Assembly: GCA_020633055.1 (NCBI GenBank)
Contig: JACKEJ010000006.1
Location: 910,550 to 974,549 of the forward strand
Reading direction: 5' to 3'
Length of the DNA: 64,000 nt
Source: Sandaracinaceae bacterium
Lineage (GTDB): Bacteria > Myxococcota_A > Polyangia > Polyangiales > Houyiibacteriaceae
The position numbers and the translations under genes were made by a program. Within the stretch, counting starts at the first letter, position 1. Each line of letters opens with the position of its first letter. The notes under the pieces were generated by a model. The model had not been told where the DNA came from, did not search any database, and was given only the letters and a program-made list of their open reading frames with translations. This document shows, in pieces, positions 35,789 through 44,111 of the stretch.

Positions 35789-36979
35789 ATGAACGAGGCC
35801 AACGCAGCCGCATCGCCCGCTCCGCGGGCGCTGATCGTCGGTTCCGTGCCCACGCGGGTGTGGGGGCTCAGCGGCGAAGAGCGCCTCCGTCGCTTGTTCG
35901 CGACGCGCGGTATCGAGGCGACCCTGGTGCCGGACGTGGCTGCCGCCGTGCTGGCGGCCGGGGCTAGCGCGGATCAGGCGGGAGCGGTCATCGGTATCCG
36001 TGGGGACTACGTTTTCGAGGCGACGTTGATCGTCAACCTCATGGCCACCGAGGGCACCGTGCTGTGCCTCCCCAGCGGCCAGCCGGTGGCCTTCCACGTC
36101 CCCTCCGCGCTCGCGCGTGACGCGGCCGCCGCGCTTGGGGAAGCCGCGCTCCCTCGGCCGCTCGCCGACAGCCAGCGCGTCGTCCTGCCGGCCGATCTCG
36201 CGTACAACCAGCAGCTGCGCAAGCGCGCCACGCCGTACGTCTTGCCCATCTCCGACGAAGCGCGCGACGCCATCGAGCGCCAAGTGTTCGCCGGGTCGTA
36301 CAAGGGCGTGACGGACGTCGCCACCAAGTACCTGTTTCCGTTTCCGGTGCGCAAGCTCACTCAGCTCAGCGCCGCCCTGGGGCTGCGCCCGAACCACGTC
36401 ACCACGCTCAGCTTCGTGCTCACCGTGTTGGCGACGTGGCTCTTCTACCGTGGCCAATTCGGGCTCGGCGTGATCGTGGGTTGGGGCATGTGCCTGCTCG
36501 ACTCGGTCGACGGCAAGCTCGCGCGCGTGACGCTCACCTCTTCGAAGTTCGGAGACTACTTCGACCACTCGATCGACCTGGTGCACCCGCCCTTCTGGTA
36601 CTGGGGGTTCATGACGGGCCTGGGTGCTGCGTTCTCCGACCACCCCTGGTCCACCGCGGTGTTCTGGTCGATCATGATCCTCTACGTGGCGCAGCGGCTG
36701 CTCGAGGGGCTGTTCATCGTCGGGTTCGGCGTCGAGATGCACATCTGGCGCCCGGTCGACAGCGCGTTCCGTCTGGTGACGGCCCGTCGCAACCCGAACC
36801 TCATCATCCTGACGCTGGCCACGCTCGTGGGGCGGCCCCTCGAGGGCATCCTCGTCGTCGCAGCCTGGACGGTGTTCAGCTTCGTCGTGCACCTGCTGCA
36901 GGTGGTGCAGGCCGCGCTCTACAAGGCGACCGGGCGGCCCATCGTGTCGTGGCTCACCCAGGAAGCACCCGCCGACTGA
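35789..36979 (+). CDS. CDP-alcohol phosphatidyltransferase
   Basis: The protein is 396 residues. The catalytic CDP-alcohol motif is DSVDGKLAR followed after eight residues by GDYFDHSID, so all conserved Asp, Gly and Arg are present. Several membrane segments surround it in the C-terminal half. The N-terminal 150 residues resemble a worn nucleotidyltransferase module (ALIVGS, VWGLSGEERLRRL, RGDYVFEATLI), as in inositol/sugar phosphate transferase families. The next gene, 3 bases on, is a cytidylyltransferase that would make its CDP-alcohol substrate. The pair mirrors the fused IPCT/DIPPS enzyme of thermophiles, but the alcohol and product lipid are unknown. Confidence 0.85.
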   Translation: MNEANAAASPAPRALIVGSVPTRVWGLSGEERLRRLFATRGIEATLVPDVAAAVLAAGASADQAGAVIGIRGDYVFEATLIVNLMATEGTVLCLPSGQPVAFHVPSALARDAAAALGEAALPRPLADSQRVVLPADLAYNQQLRKRATPYVLPISDEARDAIERQVFAGSYKGVTDVATKYLFPFPVRKLTQLSAALGLRPNHVTTLSFVLTVLATWLFYRGQFGLGVIVGWGMCLLDSVDGKLARVTLTSSKFGDYFDHSIDLVHPPFWYWGFMTGLGAAFSDHPWSTAVFWSIMILYVAQRLLEGLFIVGFGVEMHIWRPVDSAFRLVTARRNPNLIILTLATLVGRPLEGILVVAAWTVFSFVVHLLQVVQAALYKATGRPIVSWLTQEAPAD

Positions 36980-36981
36980 TC

Positions 36982-37719
36982 ATGCTGCACCGCGCCATCA
37001 TCCTCGCCGCCGGCCGCGGCGCCCGGCTCCAGCCGCTCACGGACGACCGCCCCAAGTGCCTCCTGCCGTTGGGGCAGGGCACCATCCTCAGCCGGCAGCT
37101 GGACGCGTGCCTCTCCATCGGCGTGGACGACATCGTGCTCGTCACGGGCTATGCGTTCGAGATGATGGAGGCCGAGGTCGCCCGCTGGCGGGCCGCTGCG
37201 GGCACCAAGGCGCGCGTCTCGACGGTCTACAACCCCTACTTCGCGACCACCAACAACATGTTCTCGCTGTGGGTCGCCCGACACTTCATGGACCGAGACT
37301 TCTTGGTCATCAACGCCGACAACGTGTTCGCCGTGGACACGCTGCGTGCCATCGCGCGCTGCGACGAGCATCCCATCCTGGTGCCCGTGGCGCAGCGTCC
37401 GGCGTACGACGCCGAGGACATGAAGGTGCGCATCGTCGACGGACGCATCCTCGAGATCGCCAAGACCATCCCGCTCGACGAGGCCTCGGGCGAGTCTCTG
37501 GGCATCCGCGCCTTTTTTCGAGAGGGGCGCCAGCTGCTGAGCGACGAGCTCGAGGCGATGGGGCGGGACTCGGACCCCGCGACGGCGTGGTACATCACGG
37601 CCGTCGAGCGCATCGCGCAGCGTGGAGGACCGGTGGGGGTGCTCTACGTCGACGGGGACGCGTGCATGGACGTTGACTTCGCGGCTGACCTCGAGCGGGC
37701 TCAACGGCAGTTCGGCTGA
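36982..37719 (+). CDS. LicC-like nucleotidyltransferase
   Basis: The protein is 245 residues. The nucleotide loop LAAGRGARLQPLT with DRPKCLLPL is canonical. YNPYFATTNNMFSLWVA and VINADNVF closely resemble LicC phosphocholine cytidylyltransferase, and FVDGDACMDVDFAADL-like residues end the fold. It probably makes CDP-choline, CDP-inositol or a similar CDP-alcohol. The start ATG at 36982 is 2 bases after the phosphatidyltransferase stop, so the two form one unit. Confidence 0.85.
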   Translation: MLHRAIILAAGRGARLQPLTDDRPKCLLPLGQGTILSRQLDACLSIGVDDIVLVTGYAFEMMEAEVARWRAAAGTKARVSTVYNPYFATTNNMFSLWVARHFMDRDFLVINADNVFAVDTLRAIARCDEHPILVPVAQRPAYDAEDMKVRIVDGRILEIAKTIPLDEASGESLGIRAFFREGRQLLSDELEAMGRDSDPATAWYITAVERIAQRGGPVGVLYVDGDACMDVDFAADLERAQRQFG

Positions 37720-37745
37720 GCCCGGCGCGCGCCCGTGCATCACGC

Positions 37746-38783
37746 TCAGGGGCGTGCGGCGGCCAGGATCGCGTGGGCGAGTGTGAGCTCCACGGTCTGC
37801 CCGTGGGCGACCAGCGCCAGGGTCTGTCCGGCTGTGGCGATGAGCCCGTCCAGCTCGACGACACCCTCCAACACGCACAGCGCCGCCGCTCCCTGCGAGC
37901 TCCAGTCGGGCAGCTCGCACGAGCCCGAGCCTGCGAGGCGCATGACCGACAGGTCTTTGCTGGGCACCGCCACGCGACCCCGTCGGTCCGAGCTCGGCTC
38001 CTCGAGCGTGGGGCTGGTCAGCAACTGCTGCACCGGGGGGTCCCACGCGCGGGCGACTTCGGTGCGCACCCGGATCTCGTCCACGAAACCCGGGCGGGTG
38101 ACCCGCGCCCAGTCCGTGACCGCCAGGGCGTGCGCGACGTGCAGCTCGCGCGCCTCGCCGCTCGGGTCCGCTCGCCCATGCGCGTCGTAGCGGCGGTTCC
38201 AGTCCCAGTAGCGGTACGTGACCCCCGACCACCCGGGGAGCACGCGCTGCGGCTCCACCAGCATCACGCCGGCCCCGATGGCGTGCGGGGTCCCTGCGTC
38301 GATCACGAAGAAGTCACCCGGCTCCACCTGGACGAAGTGCATCAGGGCGCTGACATCTTCGCTCTCTGCCAGCGCCCGCGCGACGCGCGCCTCCGTGACG
38401 CCCGGTTTGAACCCGAGGAACAGCCCGGCGCCTGGGTCTCGCGCCAACACGTACCAGGCCTCGGGCTTGCCAGACTGCCCGGCGGTGAGGCCCGCGTAGT
38501 CGTCCGCCGGGTGGATCTGCACGGACAGGGGCTCGGCGGCGTCCAGGAGCTTCAGCAAGAGCGTGCTCTCGACCGCGTCAGCGAGTGGCGTCCCGTCGAC
38601 CAGGCTCGGGAACGCAGGGTCCAGCGAGAACACCCACGCCTCGCCGACGCGCTGCCCCGCGTCCAGTCCGAGCGCCGCGCGGTAGTGCTCCGCCATACGC
38701 GTCCCGCCCCAGGGCGTGCGGCTCGTGGGCGTGATGGCAGGGGTGGTCCGCACCGCGTTCAGTCGGTTTTTTGGTGGGGTCAT
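37746..38783 (-). CDS. manA: mannose-6-phosphate isomerase, class I
   Basis: The protein is 345 residues. It interconverts mannose 6-phosphate and fructose 6-phosphate, feeding GDP-mannose for glycans. The N-terminal WGGTRMAEHY, the zinc-site LSVQIHPADDYA, GKPEAWYVLA and the second zinc-site PGDFFVIDAGTPHAIGAGVMLVEPQ are typical of type I ManA with a cupin core. It is convergent with the nucleotidyltransferase gene and diverges from the gene at 38833. Confidence 0.92.
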   Translation of the reverse strand: MTPPKNRLNAVRTTPAITPTSRTPWGGTRMAEHYRAALGLDAGQRVGEAWVFSLDPAFPSLVDGTPLADAVESTLLLKLLDAAEPLSVQIHPADDYAGLTAGQSGKPEAWYVLARDPGAGLFLGFKPGVTEARVARALAESEDVSALMHFVQVEPGDFFVIDAGTPHAIGAGVMLVEPQRVLPGWSGVTYRYWDWNRRYDAHGRADPSGEARELHVAHALAVTDWARVTRPGFVDEIRVRTEVARAWDPPVQQLLTSPTLEEPSSDRRGRVAVPSKDLSVMRLAGSGSCELPDWSSQGAAALCVLEGVVELDGLIATAGQTLALVAHGQTVELTLAHAILAAARP

Positions 38784-38832
38784 GGATCACATGTAGGTTG
38801 GTTGCCGTCCGTCCCAACCCAGGAGCCCCATC

Positions 38833-39150
38833 ATGCGCTACATCGGTCGTGAACGCCGCATCCACCAAGTGTTCGTTACCCGCAACACCGAGTACCACGT
38901 ACGCCGCAACCAGTGCGTGGGGGTGCGTGACGCGCGCACGGGCGAGTGGATGCAGGGTCACTTGGCGCTCCGCAGCCGCGTGTCGGGGGGCCTCACCTTC
39001 CTCGCGGCCGGCGGCGTCCGCGCCACCGACGGGGTGCCCAGCGTCGGCGAGTCCTTGTTCTTCGTAGCCAGCGGTCGCGATCTCGTCACCAGCCCCATCG
39101 TGCGCATCGAGCGCCCCGAGCGCGCCATCGTCGAGCAGTACGAGGACTGA
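38833..39150 (+). CDS. small conserved-looking protein, unknown function
   Basis: The protein is 105 residues, beta-rich and basic. It starts MRYIGRERRIHQVFVTRNTEY and has no membrane segment, signal peptide or known motif. The ATG at 38833 has AGGAG 8 bases upstream, which supports a real gene. It lies 50 bases from the divergent manA and 42 bases before the Nudix gene. No function is assigned. Confidence 0.55.
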   Translation: MRYIGRERRIHQVFVTRNTEYHVRRNQCVGVRDARTGEWMQGHLALRSRVSGGLTFLAAGGVRATDGVPSVGESLFFVASGRDLVTSPIVRIERPERAIVEQYED

Positions 39151-39192
39151 CGGACGGCCGCCGTGCAGCGGGGCGTGCTATACCCGCTGCGC

Positions 39193-39606
39193 GTGACCTC
39201 GCCTCCGAAATCGATTCGTGTCGTCGCCGCGCTCGTCGAGCGAGACGGGCGCTATCTCATCACCCAGCGGCGTCCGAGCGCCGTGCTGCCCCTCCTCTGG
39301 GAGTTCCCGGGCGGTCGCGTGGAGCCCCGCGAGTCCGACGCCCAGGCGCTCTGCCGCGAGTTCGCCGAGCGGCTCGGCGACGCGGTGCAGCTGCAGGTGG
39401 GAGACCTCATCTCGTTCGTCAGTCACCCCTACGAGCACTACACGGTGGACCTCTACCTGTACCAGTGCGCGTTCGCGGACGTGTCCGCCCCGCTCGAGAC
39501 CCGCTCGGTGCATGGCTTCCGCTGGGTGACCTCGGACGAGTTCGACGAGCTGCCCTTCACCCCCGCCGACGAAGCGTCCATGAGCCAGCTGCTCGGAGAG
39601 GGCTGA
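39193..39606 (+). CDS. Nudix hydrolase with altered Nudix box
   Basis: The protein is 137 residues from the GTG at 39193; a GTG at 39163 is also possible. The Nudix box GGRVEPRESDAQALCREFAERLG keeps the Gly, first Glu and Arg-Glu, but the second Glu of the usual EE pair is Arg. RVVAALVERDGRYLITQRRP and LWEFPGG resemble MutT-type 8-oxo-dGTP or general NTP pyrophosphatases. The lost metal ligand could lower or change activity. It runs 1 base into the zinc-ribbon gene downstream. Confidence 0.75.
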   Translation: MTSPPKSIRVVAALVERDGRYLITQRRPSAVLPLLWEFPGGRVEPRESDAQALCREFAERLGDAVQLQVGDLISFVSHPYEHYTVDLYLYQCAFADVSAPLETRSVHGFRWVTSDEFDELPFTPADEASMSQLLGEG

Positions 39607-39607
39607 C

Positions 39608-40396
39608 GTGAGCGCGGTCCCCGCCGTGTGCCCCGTGTGCAGCACACCCATCCCCAGCGGCGCGACGCGCTGTCCAGGGTGCGCGCGGGTCTTCGGTGAG
39701 GACAACCGCTGCCCCCACTGCCACGCGGTGGCTGGCGTGCGTGCGCGGGGCGGGGGCTACGTCTGCGTCGCGTGCAACAAGCCGCGCACCGTCAAGCCTG
39801 GCACGGTCGTGCTCGGCGGCGACGGCGCTGGGGCCGCGATGGAGCCGGTCTCGGGGGCGCAGCTGGAGCTCGCCGCGGGGCGCTCCGCCGGGACGGCCCT
39901 GCGGGCCTTCGGCGCGTTCTCCATGGCCGCTGGGGTGCTCGGGGCCGGGGCCCTGCTCTTGGTCTTTCCCTTCGGCGCTGGGGTGGTCGTAGGGGCCGCG
40001 GCGTTGGGCCTGGCCGGGGTCGGTGTGGGCGGTCTGTCCGTGCGCGCCGGCAACCGCGCCGGTGACGCTGCGATCGCGCGGGCCAAGCGCAAGGCCGAGC
40101 TGGACGTGCTGCGCCTGGCAGAGCAGCGCGGCGGCGTGCTGACCGTCACGGACGTCGCGACCGAGCTGCACATGACGTCGGCCGACGCGGAGCAGCTGCT
40201 CACGAACCTGGCCGCGGATGGCGCACGGGTGAGCGTGGACATCAGCTCCGAGGGGGTGGTGCTGTTCCGCTTCGTCGAGCTGGTCGGTCGAGGTCCCAAG
40301 GTGCGTGTGGCGCCCGTGGACGAGCTCAGCGCGCGCTTCGAAGAGCTGGAGGCGCGCGAACGGCAGCGAGCGCGCGAGGCCGAGCACGAGGGGTGA
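39608..40396 (+). CDS. zinc-ribbon membrane protein
   Basis: The protein is 262 residues. Two N-terminal zinc ribbons are visible: CPVC with CPGC, and CPHC with CVAC (residues 8-56). Two hydrophobic segments follow (about 98-150, rich in Gly, Ala and Val), then a cytoplasmic region with a winged-helix look (GVLTVTDVATELHMTSADAEQLLTNLA) and a charged coiled-coil tail. The GTG start follows the Nudix stop by 1 base. A regulatory or protein-contact role is likely; no family was recognised. Confidence 0.65.
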   Translation: MSAVPAVCPVCSTPIPSGATRCPGCARVFGEDNRCPHCHAVAGVRARGGGYVCVACNKPRTVKPGTVVLGGDGAGAAMEPVSGAQLELAAGRSAGTALRAFGAFSMAAGVLGAGALLLVFPFGAGVVVGAAALGLAGVGVGGLSVRAGNRAGDAAIARAKRKAELDVLRLAEQRGGVLTVTDVATELHMTSADAEQLLTNLAADGARVSVDISSEGVVLFRFVELVGRGPKVRVAPVDELSARFEELEARERQRAREAEHEG

Positions 40397-40398
40397 GC

Positions 40399-40422
40399 CC
40401 GCGGGCATCACGGTGCCCGCGG
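40399..40422 (+). terminator. hairpin after zinc-ribbon gene
   Basis: CCGCGGGCA (40399-40407) and TGCCCGCGG (40414-40422) pair perfectly around a 6-base loop, 3 bases after the stop codon. There is no T tract, so it may be a weak intrinsic or Rho-assisted terminator. The remaining 180 bases to the GNAT gene show nothing else. Confidence 0.5.
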
Positions 40423-40601
40423 CGCGCCTGGCCCGGTCCTGTCGGTGTGCCCACGACCGTCATCCACCCGCGGCAGCCGGACCGTCAGGGCGCCCCGCCG
40501 CCACAGGAGCGGGCGGGACGGGAACCGCCATCGCGTACCATGCGCCGTCGCAGCCCTCGTGGGGCTTCCATGTCCCCGGCGGGCCGTGGTAGCACCACAG
40601 C

Positions 40602-41069
40602 ATGACCTCAGCCGTCACGACGGAGTCGCGACTCCAGATCAGGTCCGCCACCAAGCCGGACTTCGATCAAATCGTGGCCGTTCTGGACCGCTGGTGGGGG
40701 GGACCATCGCCGGAGCGCGCCCACCCCTTGTTCTTCCACGAGTTCGGTGAGACCGCCCTGGTCGCCGAGGAGGGGGGGCTGCTGGTCGGCTTCCTGCTCG
40801 GCCTGCACACCCGCTCACAGCCCGCGACAGGGTACATCCACTTGGTGGGCATCCACCCAGAGCACCGCCGCCGTGGTGTTGGACAGGACCTCTACACCAC
40901 GTTCTGCGAACACGCGCGCGCGGCGGGGATGGCGCGCGTCAAGGCCATCGCCGCGGTGGGACACGAGGGACCCACACGCTTCCACCTCGCCCTCGGATTC
41001 GAGGGCGCGGAGGACCCGGACTACGCTGGTCGCGGTCGCGCCCGCATGGTCTTCACCAAGGACCTTTGA
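40602..41069 (+). CDS. GNAT-family N-acetyltransferase
   Basis: The protein is 155 residues. The acetyl-CoA loop is HPEHRRRGVGQDLYTTFCEHA (Q/R-x-x-G-x-G/A type), preceded by the beta-4 strand TGYIHLVGI and followed by VGHEGPTRFHLALGFEGA. Acceptor unknown. It is about 56 bases upstream of the PilZ gene, on the same strand. Confidence 0.87.
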   Translation: MTSAVTTESRLQIRSATKPDFDQIVAVLDRWWGGPSPERAHPLFFHEFGETALVAEEGGLLVGFLLGLHTRSQPATGYIHLVGIHPEHRRRGVGQDLYTTFCEHARAAGMARVKAIAAVGHEGPTRFHLALGFEGAEDPDYAGRGRARMVFTKDL

Positions 41070-41124
41070 CGCACTGCGCCGATCGTGGCTATCCTCCCGC
41101 TTTCACTCCACTTGGGCAGACCAC

Positions 41125-42078
41125 ATGACCTACTCTGCGGCCCAGACCGCTCGCACCGCGCGTGAACGCCTCGGCCAGGCGCTCGCCGCGCTCCAGCAGC
41201 ACTCCGACATCCCCGAAGACGTCATGGCGGTCGCCTCCAACATCGCGCAGTCCATCGGGGCCCTGTTCGAGGCCGAGCGCGCGTCGTCCGAGCTCGACGG
41301 TCGCGCGTCGGTGAAGAACGCGCTCGGGACGCTGGGGCAGACACTCGCGCTGCTGCAGGACGTACCGGCCCAATACAAGCAGCGCCTGGAGCCAGCGGTC
41401 GAGGCCATCGCGGCGTCCATGAGCGCGCTGTACCCGCTCGCGCACGCGCCGTCGATGCCGCCTGCGCAGTCCGCCTACGCCGCGACCGCGGTCGGACACA
41501 TCCCACCGCACGCGCCTGTGCCCAAGGAGGCCCACGTGGCCGCTGCGGCGCCAGCGCCCTCGCCGTCGCAATACTCCTACCAGGCTCCCGTGTCCGAACA
41601 GGCGGCGCCCGCGGCAGCCCCGTACGTGGCGCCTGCAGCTGCTGCGCCCGCTCCAGCGGCATTGCAGCCAGCCCCCGCACCGGCCCCGGAACCCGAGCCC
41701 GTCGCGCGCACGCGCACCTCCGGGCCACCCCCCGCCCCGACGCCGGCGGGCGCGCGTGCGTCGGTCGAGGCCAACATCGGCGCCACCACCGAGAGCAACT
41801 TCTTCGTGGGGTTCTCCGGCGAGATCTCCGAGGGCGGCGTTTTCCTCGCCACGTACGACGTGCTGGCGGTGCGCAGCTCGGTCGAGGTGCTGGTCACGCT
41901 CCCGGGCGGCTACGAGTTCAAGGTCAACGGGTGGGTCCGCTACGTGCGCGACCCGTTCGACTTCAGCGCCGACTCCGATCCCGGCATGGGCATCCAGTTC
42001 GAGAACCTGCAGGCCAAGGACCGCGAGCTGATCATGCGCTTCATCCGCAAGCGCGCGCCCACGTTCTACGACGACTGA
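41125..42078 (+). CDS. PilZ-domain protein (TIGR02266 type)
   Basis: The protein is 317 residues. The N-terminal 105 residues are helical, then about 95 residues of Ala/Pro linker. The C-terminal PilZ-like domain reads ESNFFVGFSGEISEGGVFLAT, then LPGGYEFKVNGWVRYVRDP, and MGIQFENLQ, as in the M. xanthus paralogous TIGR02266 family. The usual c-di-GMP-binding RxxxR at the domain start is not evident, so ligand binding is uncertain. The EAL phosphodiesterase in this window is a possible functional link. Confidence 0.85.
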   Translation: MTYSAAQTARTARERLGQALAALQQHSDIPEDVMAVASNIAQSIGALFEAERASSELDGRASVKNALGTLGQTLALLQDVPAQYKQRLEPAVEAIAASMSALYPLAHAPSMPPAQSAYAATAVGHIPPHAPVPKEAHVAAAAPAPSPSQYSYQAPVSEQAAPAAAPYVAPAAAAPAPAALQPAPAPAPEPEPVARTRTSGPPPAPTPAGARASVEANIGATTESNFFVGFSGEISEGGVFLATYDVLAVRSSVEVLVTLPGGYEFKVNGWVRYVRDPFDFSADSDPGMGIQFENLQAKDRELIMRFIRKRAPTFYDD

Positions 42079-42111
42079 GCGAGGCTCACGGGGCTTCGGT
42101 CACGCGAGGCC

Positions 42112-43401
42112 TCAGGTGGTGTACTCGGCGTTGACCTTGACGTACTCGTAGCTGAGGTCGCAGCCCCACACGGTGGCGGAGCCGTTGCCGCCCCCGACGG
42201 CGACGTCGATGGTGACCTTCTTGCGGTCGCGGATGCTGGCGCTGACCGCGCCGAGGTCGAGGGGCACCGCGGCGCCACGGTCGAACAGCAGCGCGTCGTT
42301 GATGTGGATGCGGATCTGCGTGGGATCGAGCAGCGCTTCGCGGCCGGGGCCCGGCTTGCCGATGGCCATCACCACGCGCCCCCAGTTGGGGTCCGCCCCG
42401 AAAACGGCGGCCTTCATCAACGGCGAGTTGATGATCTGCTTGGCCATCGCCTTCGCGTCCACGTCGTTGTCGGTGCCGTGCACGCGCGCCTCGATCAGCT
42501 TCGTCGCGCCTTCGGCCTGATAGACGACCTCGCGCGCGAGCTTGAGGCACATGGCCGTGAGGCACGCCTCGAGGTCACGCTCTGCGTCTGGCGACGTGGC
42601 GACCGCCCCGGTCGACAGGAGCATGAGCGAGTCGCTGGTGCTGGTGTCGGTGTCGACCGAGATGGCGTTGAACGTGGCGTCCACCGCGCGCTTCACGAGC
42701 GCGTTCAGGCGCTCGCTGGGGACGTCCAGGTTGGTGAAGAAGTAGACCAGCATGGTGGCCATGTTGGGCTCGATCATCCCCGCGCCCTTGGCCATGCCGG
42801 CCAGCACCACGTCGCCGAAGCGCGCCGACGCGACCTTCGGGCCGCGGTCCGTGGTGAGGATGGCGGACGCCACGTCCGGGAGCAGGCCTTCTTGCAGGGC
42901 CTCGGGCAGCTGCGCGATGGCGGCGTTGACCTTGGCCATCGGCAACGACACGCCAATGACGCCCGTGGCCGATGTGAGGACGTCGACGTCGCGCACGCCG
43001 AGGCGCTTGGCGACGGCGTTCACGATGGCGCGCGTGTCGTCCATGGCCGTGGGCGTGAACACGTTGGCGTTCTTGCTGATGACCACCAGCGTCTGCGCGG
43101 TGCCGTCCGCCAGGTGCGCGCGGTCCAGCGTGACCGCAGGGCTGCACGAGCGGTTGCGCGTGAAGACACCGGTGGCGGGACCCGCAGCGTCCATGGTCAC
43201 CACCATGAAGTCGAGGGTATCCGCGTACTTGATGCCTGCTTTCAGCGCTGCGCTGCGCAGCCCCGCCGGCTGGTGCTCGAGCGTGTCCGCGAGCGTGACG
43301 CGGCCGCCGGTGAGCGCCGAGTCGAACGAGAAGCGTGTGGCGTCGGGATCACCGTCGGTGGGCTCCTCGACGTGCACGAGGGCAAGCTGCGCGTGGCTCA
43401 T
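42112..43401 (-). CDS. argJ: glutamate N-acetyltransferase (ornithine acetyltransferase)
   Basis: The protein is 429 residues. It moves the acetyl group from acetylornithine to glutamate in arginine synthesis and self-cleaves into two chains. The cleavage and nucleophile site lies in EPNMATMLVYFF (the Thr of ATM), with SATGVIGVSLPM upstream and VDTDTSTSDS downstream. It is on the same strand 40 bases after the rhomboid gene. Whether it is mono- or bifunctional cannot be told by eye. Confidence 0.95.
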   Translation of the reverse strand: MSHAQLALVHVEEPTDGDPDATRFSFDSALTGGRVTLADTLEHQPAGLRSAALKAGIKYADTLDFMVVTMDAAGPATGVFTRNRSCSPAVTLDRAHLADGTAQTLVVISKNANVFTPTAMDDTRAIVNAVAKRLGVRDVDVLTSATGVIGVSLPMAKVNAAIAQLPEALQEGLLPDVASAILTTDRGPKVASARFGDVVLAGMAKGAGMIEPNMATMLVYFFTNLDVPSERLNALVKRAVDATFNAISVDTDTSTSDSLMLLSTGAVATSPDAERDLEACLTAMCLKLAREVVYQAEGATKLIEARVHGTDNDVDAKAMAKQIINSPLMKAAVFGADPNWGRVVMAIGKPGPGREALLDPTQIRIHINDALLFDRGAAVPLDLGAVSASIRDRKKVTIDVAVGGGNGSATVWGCDLSYEYVKVNAEYTT

Positions 43402-43441
43402 GCGGCTGTCTTACGTCGCCGCGCCTTTACCAGCAAGAGGC

Positions 43442-44074
43442 TCAGCGCGACTTCGCGCGCCCGGCGCCGTTTGGCCGGGCCTCGCGTGCTGGGGCACGCT
43501 TGGCCAGGTAGCTCGCGGCCAGCACGCCGCCCAGGCAGCCGAACAGGTGACCCTGCCACGAGATGCCAGGTTGGCCTGGCAGCACGCCGGGGAGCAGGCC
43601 GCCCCACAGCACCGCGGCGACCACGCTCAGCACGATGGCGAGGGGCTTGCGCTCGAACCAGCCGGTGGTCAGCAGGTACCCCAGGTAGCCGTAGACCACA
43701 CCGCTGGCGCCGATGTGCACGCTGTTGGAAGGCGCGATGAGCCACACGCCCAGGCCCCCGACGAACATCGCGCTGAGGAACACCACGACGTAGTCGCGGA
43801 CGCTGCGCAGGATGACGGCGCCCCCCAGGAACAGCATGCCGATGCTGTTGTTGAGGACGTGCTGGAAGCCGCCGTGCAGGAACGGCGCAAGCAGGATGCC
43901 CACCAGGCCCGCCTGGGTGCGGGGACGAATGCCGAAGACGTCCAGCGTCATCCCCGGCAGCACGGTGTCGATGGCCTCGACCACCCACCACGACGCGATG
44001 ACGAAGAGCAGCAGCCACTTGTAGAGCGTGAACTCTCTTCGAAGCGCCACCATCGCGGACTCGCGCTGACCCAT
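43442..44074 (-). CDS. rhomboid-family intramembrane serine protease
   Basis: The protein is 210 residues with six hydrophobic segments. The active-site parts are complete: HGGFQHVLNNSIG (second helix), the catalytic Ser in HIGASGVVYGYLG, and the catalytic His in WQGHLFGCLGG. It would cut single-pass membrane proteins within the membrane. The neighbouring gene at 44112, 37 bases upstream in the same direction, encodes an exported protein with a C-terminal membrane anchor that could be a substrate. Confidence 0.9.
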   Translation of the reverse strand: MGQRESAMVALRREFTLYKWLLLFVIASWWVVEAIDTVLPGMTLDVFGIRPRTQAGLVGILLAPFLHGGFQHVLNNSIGMLFLGGAVILRSVRDYVVVFLSAMFVGGLGVWLIAPSNSVHIGASGVVYGYLGYLLTTGWFERKPLAIVLSVVAAVLWGGLLPGVLPGQPGISWQGHLFGCLGGVLAASYLAKRAPAREARPNGAGRAKSR

Positions 44075-44111
44075 GCGTGGGAGCGTAGCAGCCGTGCGCC
44101 GAACCGCCCGC

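Noticed and set aside
34783..35853. Minus-strand frame of 356 codons
   Set aside because: It is antisense to the PF10118 hydrolase gene, which has a good Shine-Dalgarno sequence and clear motifs.
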